The notes under the pieces: generated by a model
The model's input: the letters and a program-made list of their open reading frames with translations, nothing else
What the model was told of the DNA's origin: nothing
Database searches by the model: none
Program-made: the position numbers and the translations under genes
Source: an uncultured Collinsella sp.
GTDB taxonomy: Bacteria > Actinomycetota > Coriobacteriia > Coriobacteriales > Coriobacteriaceae
DNA: 5,379 nucleotides
Direction of reading: 5' to 3'
Assembly: GCA_900544995.1 (NCBI GenBank)
Contig: UQXC01000084.1
Span: 1 to 5,379, forward strand
In this document: positions 1-4,836 of the stretch, one piece after another
Layout: every line of letters starts with the position of its first letter
Numbering within the stretch: the first letter of the stretch is position 1

Positions 1-142
1 GGCGGCGTGGGCCGCGACAACGCAGTATTCGTTTTACCCTCAGCTTTCGGTGCCGGCGCCGTGGCCTGGCTATATTGTGTACGCGGCTTGGATGGTGTTG
101 CCCTGTGTGTTGCACGCGATTGACGAGAAGAGGTTTGGCTGA
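1..142 (+). CDS. C-terminal end of probable ECF transporter transmembrane (T) subunit, 5' truncated
   Basis: Only the last 46 codons are visible, read in the frame starting at base 2 and ending at TGA 140-142. The peptide has a YSFYPQLSVP stretch, then a hydrophobic segment (about GYIVYAAWMVLPCVL) and a short charged tail ending DEKRFG, as expected for a last membrane helix with a cytoplasmic end. A Y-Y/F-P-x-L-x-x-P pattern before the last helix fits what I recall of EcfT/CbiQ proteins. The stop overlaps the ATG of the ATPase gene by one base (TGATG), so the two are translationally coupled. With an ATPase and an S component downstream, the missing partner is the T subunit, which links the ATPases to the substrate-binding subunit. 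The reading frame is well supported; the family name rests mostly on context. Confidence 0.6.
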   Translation, partial: AAWAATTQYSFYPQLSVPAPWPGYIVYAAWMVLPCVLHAIDEKRFG

Positions 143-1785
143 TGGCTCGGTTGGATAGCTGCTCGGTAACGGGCGGGGCGTGCGGCTCTGATGTGCCTGC
201 GATTGAGGTACGGGGTCTGAGCTTTACCTACCCCGGGGCTGAGGCTGCGGTGCTCGAGGGGCTCGACTGGTCTGTTCCCCAAGGTGCATTTGCGCTGCTT
301 GTTGGCGGTACCGGATCGGGTAAGTCGACGCTGCTGTCGCTGCTCAAGCCCGAGATCGCTCCGGCGGGCGAGCGCACTGGCGAACTGCGCGTGCTGGGCG
401 AGCCCGTCGCCGACATGGATGTGCGGGCATCGGCGGAGCGCGTGGGCTATGTGTTCCAGGATCCCGAGAACCAGATCGTGTGCGAAACCGTGTGGCACGA
501 GATGGCGTTTGGCCTGGAAAACTTGGGGCTAGCGCGTGATGAGATGCGCCGTCGCGTATCTGAGACCAGCTATTTCTTTGGGCTGGAAGATTGGCTTCAC
601 CGCGATACTGACACGCTTTCGGGCGGTCGCAAACAGTTGCTGTCGTTGGCGGCCGTTCTGACGCTGCGCCCGCGCGTGCTGCTGCTCGACGAGCCCACGT
701 CTCAGCTTGATCCGGTTGCGGAGAAGAATTTCCTGCACGCGCTGTTTCGTGTGAATCGCGAGCTGGGCTGCACGGTTGTTGTGGCGACGCATCAGCCGCG
801 CCCAATGCTCGAATACGCGACGTGTGCGTACCGGATTGAGGACGGTCGCGTGCGCGAGGTGGCGGATATGGCTTCTTTGGGACGCCGAGAATCGCTGGTT
901 TCCGATGATATGTTGGGGTGGGGTGCCATCCGATGTGCAAAAAACGGAGTATTCAGCAGGGTCGGGGGCAATTTGGGCCCCGTGGAGCCGTCCAGGGACG
1001 TGTCGAGTGCGAAAAATGACCCGGAATTGGACAAATCGTCCGGATTTGTGTCGCAAACGACGGTATTGAACGCCCCGGAAGCCTCCCTGCGCGCGGATGG
1101 AAGCAGAATACTCCAAAAAATGCACGCTGGGTCGGCTACCACCCTGGCAGGGAGCTGGTTTCGCTACGATCGCGCGGGCGGTTGGGTGCTGCGCGGGCTC
1201 GATGCGTCGTTTTCGGCTGGCGCGGTGCATGCGGTTGTGGGCGGTAACGGCTGCGGCAAGTCGACAATGCTTTCGGTGCTGGCGAAGACCGCCAAGCTGC
1301 AGCGCGGCCGCATGGTGCGCGGGGCGGCCTCGGCTGCGCTGCTGCCGCAGAACCCCAAGGCCCTGCTGGTTGCCGAGACGGTTCGCGATGAGCTGATGGA
1401 ATGGGCCTCGACCTGCGGATATGACGAGAACTTGGCGCGGGAGCGCGCGGCGAGCCTGGGGCTGTCGGGCCTGGATGGGCGCCACCCGTACGATCTTTCG
1501 GGCGGACAGCGCCAGCTGCTTGCGTTGGCAAAGCTGCTGCTGATCGGCCCCGAGCTGCTGCTGCTTGACGAACCCACGAAGGGCTTGGACCTGGAGAGCC
1601 GCCGCATCATCGCCCGCGCCCTGCGTGACCATGCGAAGGCTGGCGGCACCGTCATCATGGCTACGCACGATTTGGACTTTGCCGAGCAGGTAGCCGACGA
1701 CGTCGCCATGATGTTTGACGGCGAGATTGCCTGCGTGGAGCCCCCGGCCGACTTCTTTGCCGACAACGTGTTCTATAGGGCGTGA
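142..1785 (+). CDS. ECF transporter ATPase, two fused ABC domains (EcfA-type)
   Basis: A 547-residue cytoplasmic protein with two complete ABC ATPase domains, which would power an energy-coupling-factor importer. Domain 1 (about residues 20-240) has Walker A GGTGSGKS at 55-62, Q-loop Q106 in VFQDPENQ, signature LSGGRKQ at 159-165, Walker B LLLDEP ending at 185 and H-loop H217. Domain 2 (about 335-545) has Walker A GGNGCGKS at 367-374, Q403, signature LSGGQRQ at 452-458, Walker B LLLLDEP ending at 478 and H509. All key residues are present, so both sites should be active. The FQDPE(N)Q motif is typical of EcfA/CbiO. The fusion replaces separate EcfA1 and EcfA2 subunits. The ATG overlaps the preceding stop and follows a purine-rich AGAAGAGG (126-133) at good spacing. 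The linker (about 265-328) is oddly long, has atypical codons (AGA, ATA, AGG, GGA, GTA) and coincides with an inverted-repeat element. Confidence 0.93.
   Translation: MARLDSCSVTGGACGSDVPAIEVRGLSFTYPGAEAAVLEGLDWSVPQGAFALLVGGTGSGKSTLLSLLKPEIAPAGERTGELRVLGEPVADMDVRASAERVGYVFQDPENQIVCETVWHEMAFGLENLGLARDEMRRRVSETSYFFGLEDWLHRDTDTLSGGRKQLLSLAAVLTLRPRVLLLDEPTSQLDPVAEKNFLHALFRVNRELGCTVVVATHQPRPMLEYATCAYRIEDGRVREVADMASLGRRESLVSDDMLGWGAIRCAKNGVFSRVGGNLGPVEPSRDVSSAKNDPELDKSSGFVSQTTVLNAPEASLRADGSRILQKMHAGSATTLAGSWFRYDRAGGWVLRGLDASFSAGAVHAVVGGNGCGKSTMLSVLAKTAKLQRGRMVRGAASAALLPQNPKALLVAETVRDELMEWASTCGYDENLARERAASLGLSGLDGRHPYDLSGGQRQLLALAKLLLIGPELLLLDEPTKGLDLESRRIIARALRDHAKAGGTVIMATHDLDFAEQVADDVAMMFDGEIACVEPPADFFADNVFYRA
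935..1125. repeat. Palindromic repeat element embedded in frame in the ATPase gene
   Basis: The left arm (935-957) and right arm (1103-1125) are inverted copies: GTGCA, GGAGTATTC and a terminal GC pair exactly, giving 16 of 23 positions. The mismatches are mainly an A-run facing an A-run. Just inside, CAGGGTCGGGG (957-967) can pair with CCCCG and CCCTG in 1073-1089. Smaller hairpins lie within: ACAAATC/GATTTGT (1031-1049) and GTCG-CAAA-CGAC (1050-1061). The 191 bp encode residues 265-328 without a stop, exactly the region between the two ABC domains. Codons here differ from the rest of the gene. I infer an old insertion of a non-autonomous repeat into a tolerant linker; the arms are seen, the mobility is not. 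Confidence 0.55.
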
Positions 1786-1789
1786 TGGG

Positions 1790-2503
1790 ATGACAGACTG
1801 TCGTTTCTCGCACTTGCTTGCAAAACTGGAGGTCCCGTTGTTGTTGGCAGTGCCGGCAGTGATGACTGCGGCGTTGCTGGCGGGCATTGAGCAGGCGGCG
1901 CTTGCCATGCTGGTTGTAGTGGCGCTGGTGCTTGCGCTGTTCTTTGCGGGTTACGAGGCATCTCGTCCGGGTTTGCGCCAGATTATGCCCACGCTGGTGC
2001 TGGCGGCGCTGGCGGCGGCGGGGCGCATCCTGTTTGGGCCTATTCCCGACTTTAAACCGGTGAGCGCCATCGCCATTATCGCGGGGGCGACGCTTGGTCG
2101 CCGCAATGGTTTTATGGTTGGCGCGCTGGCGGCGCTGACCAGCAATTTCTTTTTTGGACAGGGCATGTGGACACCGTGGCAGATGTATGCCTGGGGCCTG
2201 GTTGGCTATGTTGGCGGTGCGCTGGCGCATGCCGGTGCGTTTGACCGTGCGGATGGAACCGTGCGCATGCCGGCGCTGTTGGCGTATGGCTTTGCCTCGG
2301 GTTTGCTGTACGGCGTGGTGATCAACGCGTACGACATTATCGGTTTTGTACAACCGCTCACGTGGGCGGGCGTCGTGGCGCGTCTTGCCACCGCCGTACC
2401 GTTCGATATCACGCACGGACTCGCGACCTGCGTGTTTATGGCCGTCCTGTACAAGCCCTGGTGTCGCCGCATCAACCGAGTCGTCGTGAAGTACGGGCTG
2501 TAG
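1790..2503 (+). CDS. ECF transporter S component (substrate-specific membrane subunit)
   Basis: A 237-residue integral membrane protein with about six or seven hydrophobic segments (roughly residues 14-31, 34-55, 66-80, 92-118, 133-148, 160-182, 196-222). A conserved-looking core, GRILFGPIPDFKPVSAI (78-94) followed by SNFFFGQGMWTPWQM (118-132), matches a family of ECF S components seen in Firmicutes and Actinobacteria. Its substrate I cannot name; cobalamin or another vitamin is possible. AVMTA (23-27) in the first helix fits the AxxxA contact motif by which S components dock on EcfT. I chose ATG 1790, 4 nt after the ATPase stop (TGATGGGATG). The frame is open further upstream to an ATG at 1715, but that lies within the ATPase coding sequence and would add a non-hydrophobic, proline-rich extension. 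The Shine-Dalgarno is weak (AGGG about 10 nt upstream), so expression probably depends on coupling to the ATPase gene. Confidence 0.85.
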   Translation: MTDCRFSHLLAKLEVPLLLAVPAVMTAALLAGIEQAALAMLVVVALVLALFFAGYEASRPGLRQIMPTLVLAALAAAGRILFGPIPDFKPVSAIAIIAGATLGRRNGFMVGALAALTSNFFFGQGMWTPWQMYAWGLVGYVGGALAHAGAFDRADGTVRMPALLAYGFASGLLYGVVINAYDIIGFVQPLTWAGVVARLATAVPFDITHGLATCVFMAVLYKPWCRRINRVVVKYGL

Positions 2504-2543
2504 GGCTGGTTGCGCCGGGGCGGGAATCAATACTGCCGAAGCG

Positions 2544-2709
2544 CCATTTCAAAACTACGCCGGTTTACGGGGCCAGATTGGCACAGGCAGACCATACCGG
2601 CTTTTTTCGAAATGGAGCAAGCCGTTTACCTGCGGTTTTATTATTTCAGAATTCCGTATGGTTAGGGGTTCGCGATTCAGCCCCGTAAACCGGCATAGTT
2701 CTGGAATGG
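2544..2709. repeat. 166-bp imperfect palindrome (element 1)
   Basis: Outer arms 2544-2573 and 2680-2709 are reverse complements at 27 of 30 positions, including an uninterrupted CCGGTTTACGGGGC block. Further in, ACCATAC (2591-2597) pairs with GTATGGT (2656-2662) at exactly the same centre (2626.5), so the pairing keeps register without gaps. The middle holds CGGCTT/AAGCCG (2598-2603 with 2619-2624) and a TACCTGCGGTTTT (2627-2639) whose partner is missing. The single-stranded form would make one long hairpin. It could be a REP- or MITE-like non-autonomous element or a degraded terminator structure; no transposase is visible. Confidence 0.75.
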
Positions 2710-2749
2710 CCGGCTTATAGACGGGCATCGTGGCCCTCAAGAGCCAAAT

Positions 2750-2794
2750 TGATCCGTTTTCTTCCGTCTCCAGACGTCCCCGGGGAATCAGCTG
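2750..2794. repeat. Direct repeat copy A (TCCGTCTCCAG type)
   Basis: The first 24 bases (2750-2773) match 2998-3021 at 21 of 24 positions, sharing CTCCAG and TCCGTC in a T-rich context. The copy then runs through a GC-rich CCCCGGGG palindrome to AATCAGCTG, with 8 extra bases compared with copy B. Upstream it is preceded by GTGG-CCCTC-AA-GAG, also mirrored at copy B. It lies between the two long palindromes. Confidence 0.6.
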
Positions 2795-2796
2795 AA

Positions 2797-2969
2797 CCCG
2801 CCCGCCACGGAATCGGCCTATCTACTACGTTTGACCCGACATCCCCAAGCACAATCGCGTTTTATGAAAAACCGCAGGCTTTCTACCTGCGGTTTTCTTT
2901 TGCGCTGTTTGCTGTGGTTGAGGGTAGTGGCTTAAACGTAGTAGATGGGCCAGTTTCGTGGCGGGTGGG
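2797..2969. repeat. 173-bp imperfect palindrome (element 2)
   Basis: Arms 2797-2832 and 2934-2969 are reverse complements at 31 of 36 positions, with ATCTACTACGTTT and CCCGCCACG blocks exact. Pairing keeps register inward with scattered matches (such as CC, CAA and ACA pairs) to a perfect 11-bp stem at the centre. That central stem is a terminator, listed separately. The arms do not resemble those of element 1, but the size and central core are alike. The whole could fold into one long hairpin on either strand. Confidence 0.75.
2867..2901. terminator. Bidirectional Rho-independent terminator
   Basis: AAAACCGCAGG (2868-2878) pairs perfectly with CCTGCGGTTTT (2886-2896) around a 7-nt loop (CTTTCTA). 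A T-rich tract follows on the plus strand (TTTTCTTTT), and an A-run precedes the stem, giving a T-run on the minus strand. It lies between convergent genes: about 360 bp after the S-component stop and about 135 bp beyond the xth stop, so it can end transcription from both sides. Confidence 0.8.
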
Positions 2970-2997
2970 CCGCGTGGATGCCCTCGCGAGGTGAAAA

Positions 2998-3033
2998 TGA
3001 TTCCTTTTCCTCCGTCTCCAGGGGATCAGTTGG
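2998..3033. repeat. Direct repeat copy B (TCCGTCTCCAG type)
   Basis: This copy matches copy A at 21 of 24 positions over 2998-3021, then continues GGGATCAGTTG, ending at the xth stop codon. Upstream it has a perfect 10-bp palindrome CCTCGCGAGG (2982-2991) followed by AAAATGATTCC, corresponding to CCCTCAAGAG and AAATTGATCC ahead of copy A. The pair therefore spans roughly 60 bp when gaps are allowed. The minus-strand xth transcript reads through it. Confidence 0.6.
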
Positions 3034-3035
3034 GG

Positions 3036-3854
3036 CTAGAGCTCTAGCGTGAGGGTGACGGGGCAGTGGTCGCTGCCGAAGATGTCGCCACGGATACCGG
3101 TGTCGCGTACGTTGTCGGCGATTGCGTCGCTTACCAGGAAGTAGTCGATGCGCCAGCCTGCGTTGTTCTTGCGGGCATTAAAGCGGTAGCTCCACCAGCT
3201 GTAGACGCCCTCGACGTCGGGGTTTGCCGCGCGCCAGGTATCGGTAAACCCGGCGTTGAGCAGCTCGGTAAACTTGCCGCGTTCTTCGTCCGAAAAGCCG
3301 GCGTTGCCGCGGTTGGACTTGGGGTTCTTAAGGTCGATCTCCTCGTGTGCCACGTTAAAGTCGCCGCAAGTTACGACGGGCTTGCCGGTCTCGCGCTCAA
3401 GCGCGCTCAAAAAGCCGCGGTAGGCATCGTCCCAGGCCATGCGCACATCGATGCGCGCGAGTTCGTTTTGCGCGTTGGGCGTGTAGACATCCACAAACCA
3501 AAACTTGTCGAACTCGAGCGCACAGACGCGGCCCTCGGTTGCGGCTTGGGCGACGAGCTCGGCCGCCTCGCCCTCGCCGGCGTAGGGTAGCAGCGCGTCG
3601 GCGTGCAGCACGCGCAGCGGTTCCTGGCGGCTAAAGACCGCAGTGCCCGAATAGCCTTTACGCTCGGCGTAGCTCCAGGTTTGGTGATAGCCGGGCAGGT
3701 CGACCTGCACCTGGCCTTCTCGCAACTTGGTCTCTTGCAGCGCCAAGATATCGACGTCGAGTTCTTGCGCGATCTGAATAAAGCTCGGGTCCTTTTTGAG
3801 CACGGCGCGCAGGCCGTTAACGTTCCACGAGGCAAAGGTGTAAGTCTGAGGCAT
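3036..3854 (-). CDS. xth: Exodeoxyribonuclease III / class II AP endonuclease
   Basis: A 272-residue cytoplasmic DNA-repair enzyme of the ExoIII/ExoA family. It would cut DNA 5' to abasic sites and remove 3' blocking groups during base excision repair. Family motifs appear in order: SWNVNGLRA (9-17), LQETKL with metal ligand E41, VYTPN with Y124, GDFN with D165 and N167, SWWSYR (219-224), GWRIDY with D237, and SDHCP with D262 and H263. These correspond to the E. coli residues E34, Y109, D151, N153, D229, D258 and H259, so the active site is complete. Length is normal. The ATG follows a good minus-strand Shine-Dalgarno (AAAGGA, 5 nt before the start). The gene diverges from the sirtuin gene and converges on the ECF operon. 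The stop lies in a 14-bp perfect palindrome, GCTAGAGCTCTAGC (3035-3048). Codon use matches the neighbours and nothing suggests transfer. Confidence 0.96.
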   Translation of the reverse strand: MPQTYTFASWNVNGLRAVLKKDPSFIQIAQELDVDILALQETKLREGQVQVDLPGYHQTWSYAERKGYSGTAVFSRQEPLRVLHADALLPYAGEGEAAELVAQAATEGRVCALEFDKFWFVDVYTPNAQNELARIDVRMAWDDAYRGFLSALERETGKPVVTCGDFNVAHEEIDLKNPKSNRGNAGFSDEERGKFTELLNAGFTDTWRAANPDVEGVYSWWSYRFNARKNNAGWRIDYFLVSDAIADNVRDTGIRGDIFGSDHCPVTLTLEL

Positions 3855-3989
3855 GGTGTCCTTTCGACGGGGTTGGCAGGCTTAAGATTAACGCAATAAG
3901 GGCGGGGTGGGCTCCGTGCATGCTGACTTAAAGGCTGCATGCTGGGACGTCGCTCAACGCTGCCCGATTAACAAGGACGGAGGACTCAT
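3855..3989. promoter_or_regulatory. Divergent intergenic region with repeated TGCATGCTG
   Basis: These 135 bp must hold the 5' signals for both xth (leftward) and the sirtuin gene (rightward). TGCATGCTG occurs twice in the same orientation (3917-3925 and 3936-3944), 19 bp apart, each with a GCATGC palindrome. A spacing near two helical turns would suit a regulator binding one face of the DNA. I see no clear -35/-10 pair for either gene; an AT-rich patch at 3882-3899 (minus-strand TTATTGCGTTAATC) is the best place for an xth promoter. The sirtuin Shine-Dalgarno GGAGGA (3979-3984) is strong. Confidence 0.35.
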
Positions 3990-4742
3990 ATGACTCAGAC
4001 AATATCGGACCCCAGGCAGGCCTCCGCCGCCCTGGCGGATCTGTTTGACACCCACAAGCGCGTGGTCTTCTTTGGCGGCGCTGGTGTTTCCACGGCAAGT
4101 GGCATCCCCGATTTCCGCAGCGTGGACGGCCTGTATCACCAGCAGTTTGCCTATCCGCCCGAGACCATGCTGTCGCATAGCTTTTACGAGGCGCATCCTG
4201 CGGAGTTCTTCGACTTTTACCGCACCAAGATGATCGCGCTTAACGCTAAGCCCAACCGCTGCCACACCAAGCTGGCCGAGCTGGAGCGCGCCGGCAAGCT
4301 CGACGCCGTGGTGACGCAAAACATCGACGGCCTGCATCAGATGGCCGGCTCACAGCGCGTGTTTGAGTTGCACGGATCGGTCCATCGCAACATTTGCCAG
4401 TCGTGCGGCGCGGTCTATAGCGCCGAGTGGATTTGCTCGCGCGAGCACGAGGATGCCGCGGGCGTGCCCGCGTGCCCCGCGTGCGGCGGCCGCATCAAGC
4501 CCGATGTAGTGCTCTACGAGGAGCCACTCGACGAGCATGTGCTGACCGGTGCCGTTGCCGCCATCGCCGCGGCCGATGCCCTCATCGTGGGCGGGACCTC
4601 GCTCGTGGTGTATCCGGCGGCGGGCTTTACGCGTTACTTTACCGGCGATACCCTGGCCATTTGCAATCTCGCTCCCACCGATCAGGATGCAAATGCCGAC
4701 CTGCTGATTTCTTGCGACATCGCGGCCGCGTTTGCGTTCTAG
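3990..4742 (+). CDS. cobB: NAD-dependent protein deacetylase, sirtuin (Sir2/CobB family)
   Basis: A 250-residue soluble enzyme that would remove acyl groups from protein lysines using NAD+, giving nicotinamide and O-acyl-ADP-ribose. The NAD-binding motif GAGVSTASGIPDFRS is at 30-44, TQNIDGLH at 109-116 and the catalytic His is H128 in ELHGS. A structural zinc site is formed by C136/C139 and C162/C165. VGGTSLVVYPA (200-210) closes the Rossmann fold. Length is normal for bacterial sirtuins. At the position where desuccinylase-type sirtuins such as E. coli CobB have a Y-x-x-R pair, this protein has Y77-R-T-K80. I therefore infer an ordinary deacetylase rather than a class III desuccinylase. The symbol is the generic bacterial one. 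The ATG at 3990 has GGAGGA 5 nt upstream. Candidate substrates such as acetyl-CoA synthetase are not encoded nearby. Confidence 0.94.
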   Translation: MTQTISDPRQASAALADLFDTHKRVVFFGGAGVSTASGIPDFRSVDGLYHQQFAYPPETMLSHSFYEAHPAEFFDFYRTKMIALNAKPNRCHTKLAELERAGKLDAVVTQNIDGLHQMAGSQRVFELHGSVHRNICQSCGAVYSAEWICSREHEDAAGVPACPACGGRIKPDVVLYEEPLDEHVLTGAVAAIAAADALIVGGTSLVVYPAAGFTRYFTGDTLAICNLAPTDQDANADLLISCDIAAAFAF

Positions 4743-4762
4743 CCCGCGCGCGCGGATACAAT
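4732..4762 (+). promoter_or_regulatory. Probable promoter for folP
   Basis: A near-consensus -10 box TACAAT (4757-4762) lies 94 bp after the previous start of folP-free DNA begins to close, within the spacer following the sirtuin stop; the -35 candidate TTGCGT (4732-4737) overlaps the end of the sirtuin gene at a rather long 19-bp spacing. Transcription would start near 4769, giving a leader of about 65-70 nt that contains the GC-rich hairpin listed next. The -10 is convincing by eye in this GC-rich context; the -35 is weak. Confidence 0.45.
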
Positions 4763-4784
4763 AGAAAGACTGATTGTAAAGCGA

Positions 4785-4824
4785 CCCCGCCGCCAGCGCC
4801 CGAGCGCGGCGGCGTGGGCATTTT
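4785..4824 (+). other. GC-rich hairpin plus TTTT before the folP ribosome binding site
   Basis: CGCCGCC (4788-4794) pairs with GGCGGCG (4808-4814). The stem continues inward as GCGC/GCGC (4796-4799 with 4804-4807) around a CCGA tetraloop, with one bulged A. It continues outward as CCC/GGG (4785-4787 with 4816-4818) past a bulged T. That gives about 14 base pairs. TTTT (4821-4824) follows two bases later and touches the ribosome binding site. It may be a weak terminator for the sirtuin transcript or a leader structure affecting folP translation. Confidence 0.5.
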
Positions 4825-4830
4825 AGGAGG
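4825..4830 (+). promoter_or_regulatory. Shine-Dalgarno AGGAGG deciding the folP start
   Basis: Two in-frame ATGs follow. The first (4831-4833) abuts the AGGAGG with no spacer and could not be used efficiently. The second (4837-4839) has a 6-nt spacer, so translation most likely starts there. Confidence 0.75.
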
Positions 4831-4836
4831 ATGTTC

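Larger units (their letters stand above)
2504..3035. other. 532-bp repeat-rich gap between convergent genes, no gene seen
   Basis: This gap separates the S-component stop from the xth stop on the opposite strand, so no promoter is required here. It is AT-richer than its surroundings and is mostly occupied by two long palindromes, one intact terminator and two copies of a direct repeat, each listed separately. The short open frames across it run through the palindrome arms and lack a convincing ribosome binding site. The first 40 bases after the S-component stop show nothing recognisable. Confidence 0.8.

Noticed and set aside
1715..1789. Upstream in-frame extension of the S component
   Set aside because: It would overlap the ATPase gene by 71 bases and add a proline-rich, non-membrane leader; ATG 1790 sits at a typical coupled distance.
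529..1908. Long antisense open frame (459 codons) across the ATPase gene
   Set aside because: It is antisense to a gene with complete ABC motifs, its product is low-complexity and rich in Arg, Gln and His, and it shows no recognisable motif; high GC content creates such shadows.
1661..2530. Antisense open frame of 289 codons over the S component
   Set aside because: The product is Arg- and His-rich with no domain, and the plus strand encodes a coherent membrane protein across the same stretch.
2362..2688. 108-codon plus-strand frame from the S-component end into element 1
   Set aside because: It overlaps the S-component gene in another frame and ends within a palindrome arm; nothing supports translation.
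2749..2994. 81-codon frame starting at TTG in the convergent gap
   Set aside because: It runs through the direct repeat, both palindrome arms and the terminator, and has no ribosome binding site; its composition is explained by the repeats.
3035..3048. 14-bp perfect palindrome GCTAGAGCTCTAGC at the xth stop
   Set aside because: It is too short and has no loop or T-tract to be a terminator, and mostly encodes the conserved-looking end of the protein (LEL and stop), so it is probably incidental.
3066..3590. Plus-strand open frame of 174 codons inside xth
   Set aside because: The minus strand carries every ExoIII catalytic motif here; the plus-strand peptide is Val/Ala-rich shadow sequence.
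4743..4755. Alternating CGCGCGCG run after the sirtuin stop, possible Z-DNA-like site
   Set aside because: It is only about a dozen bases, and ordinary for GC-rich DNA.
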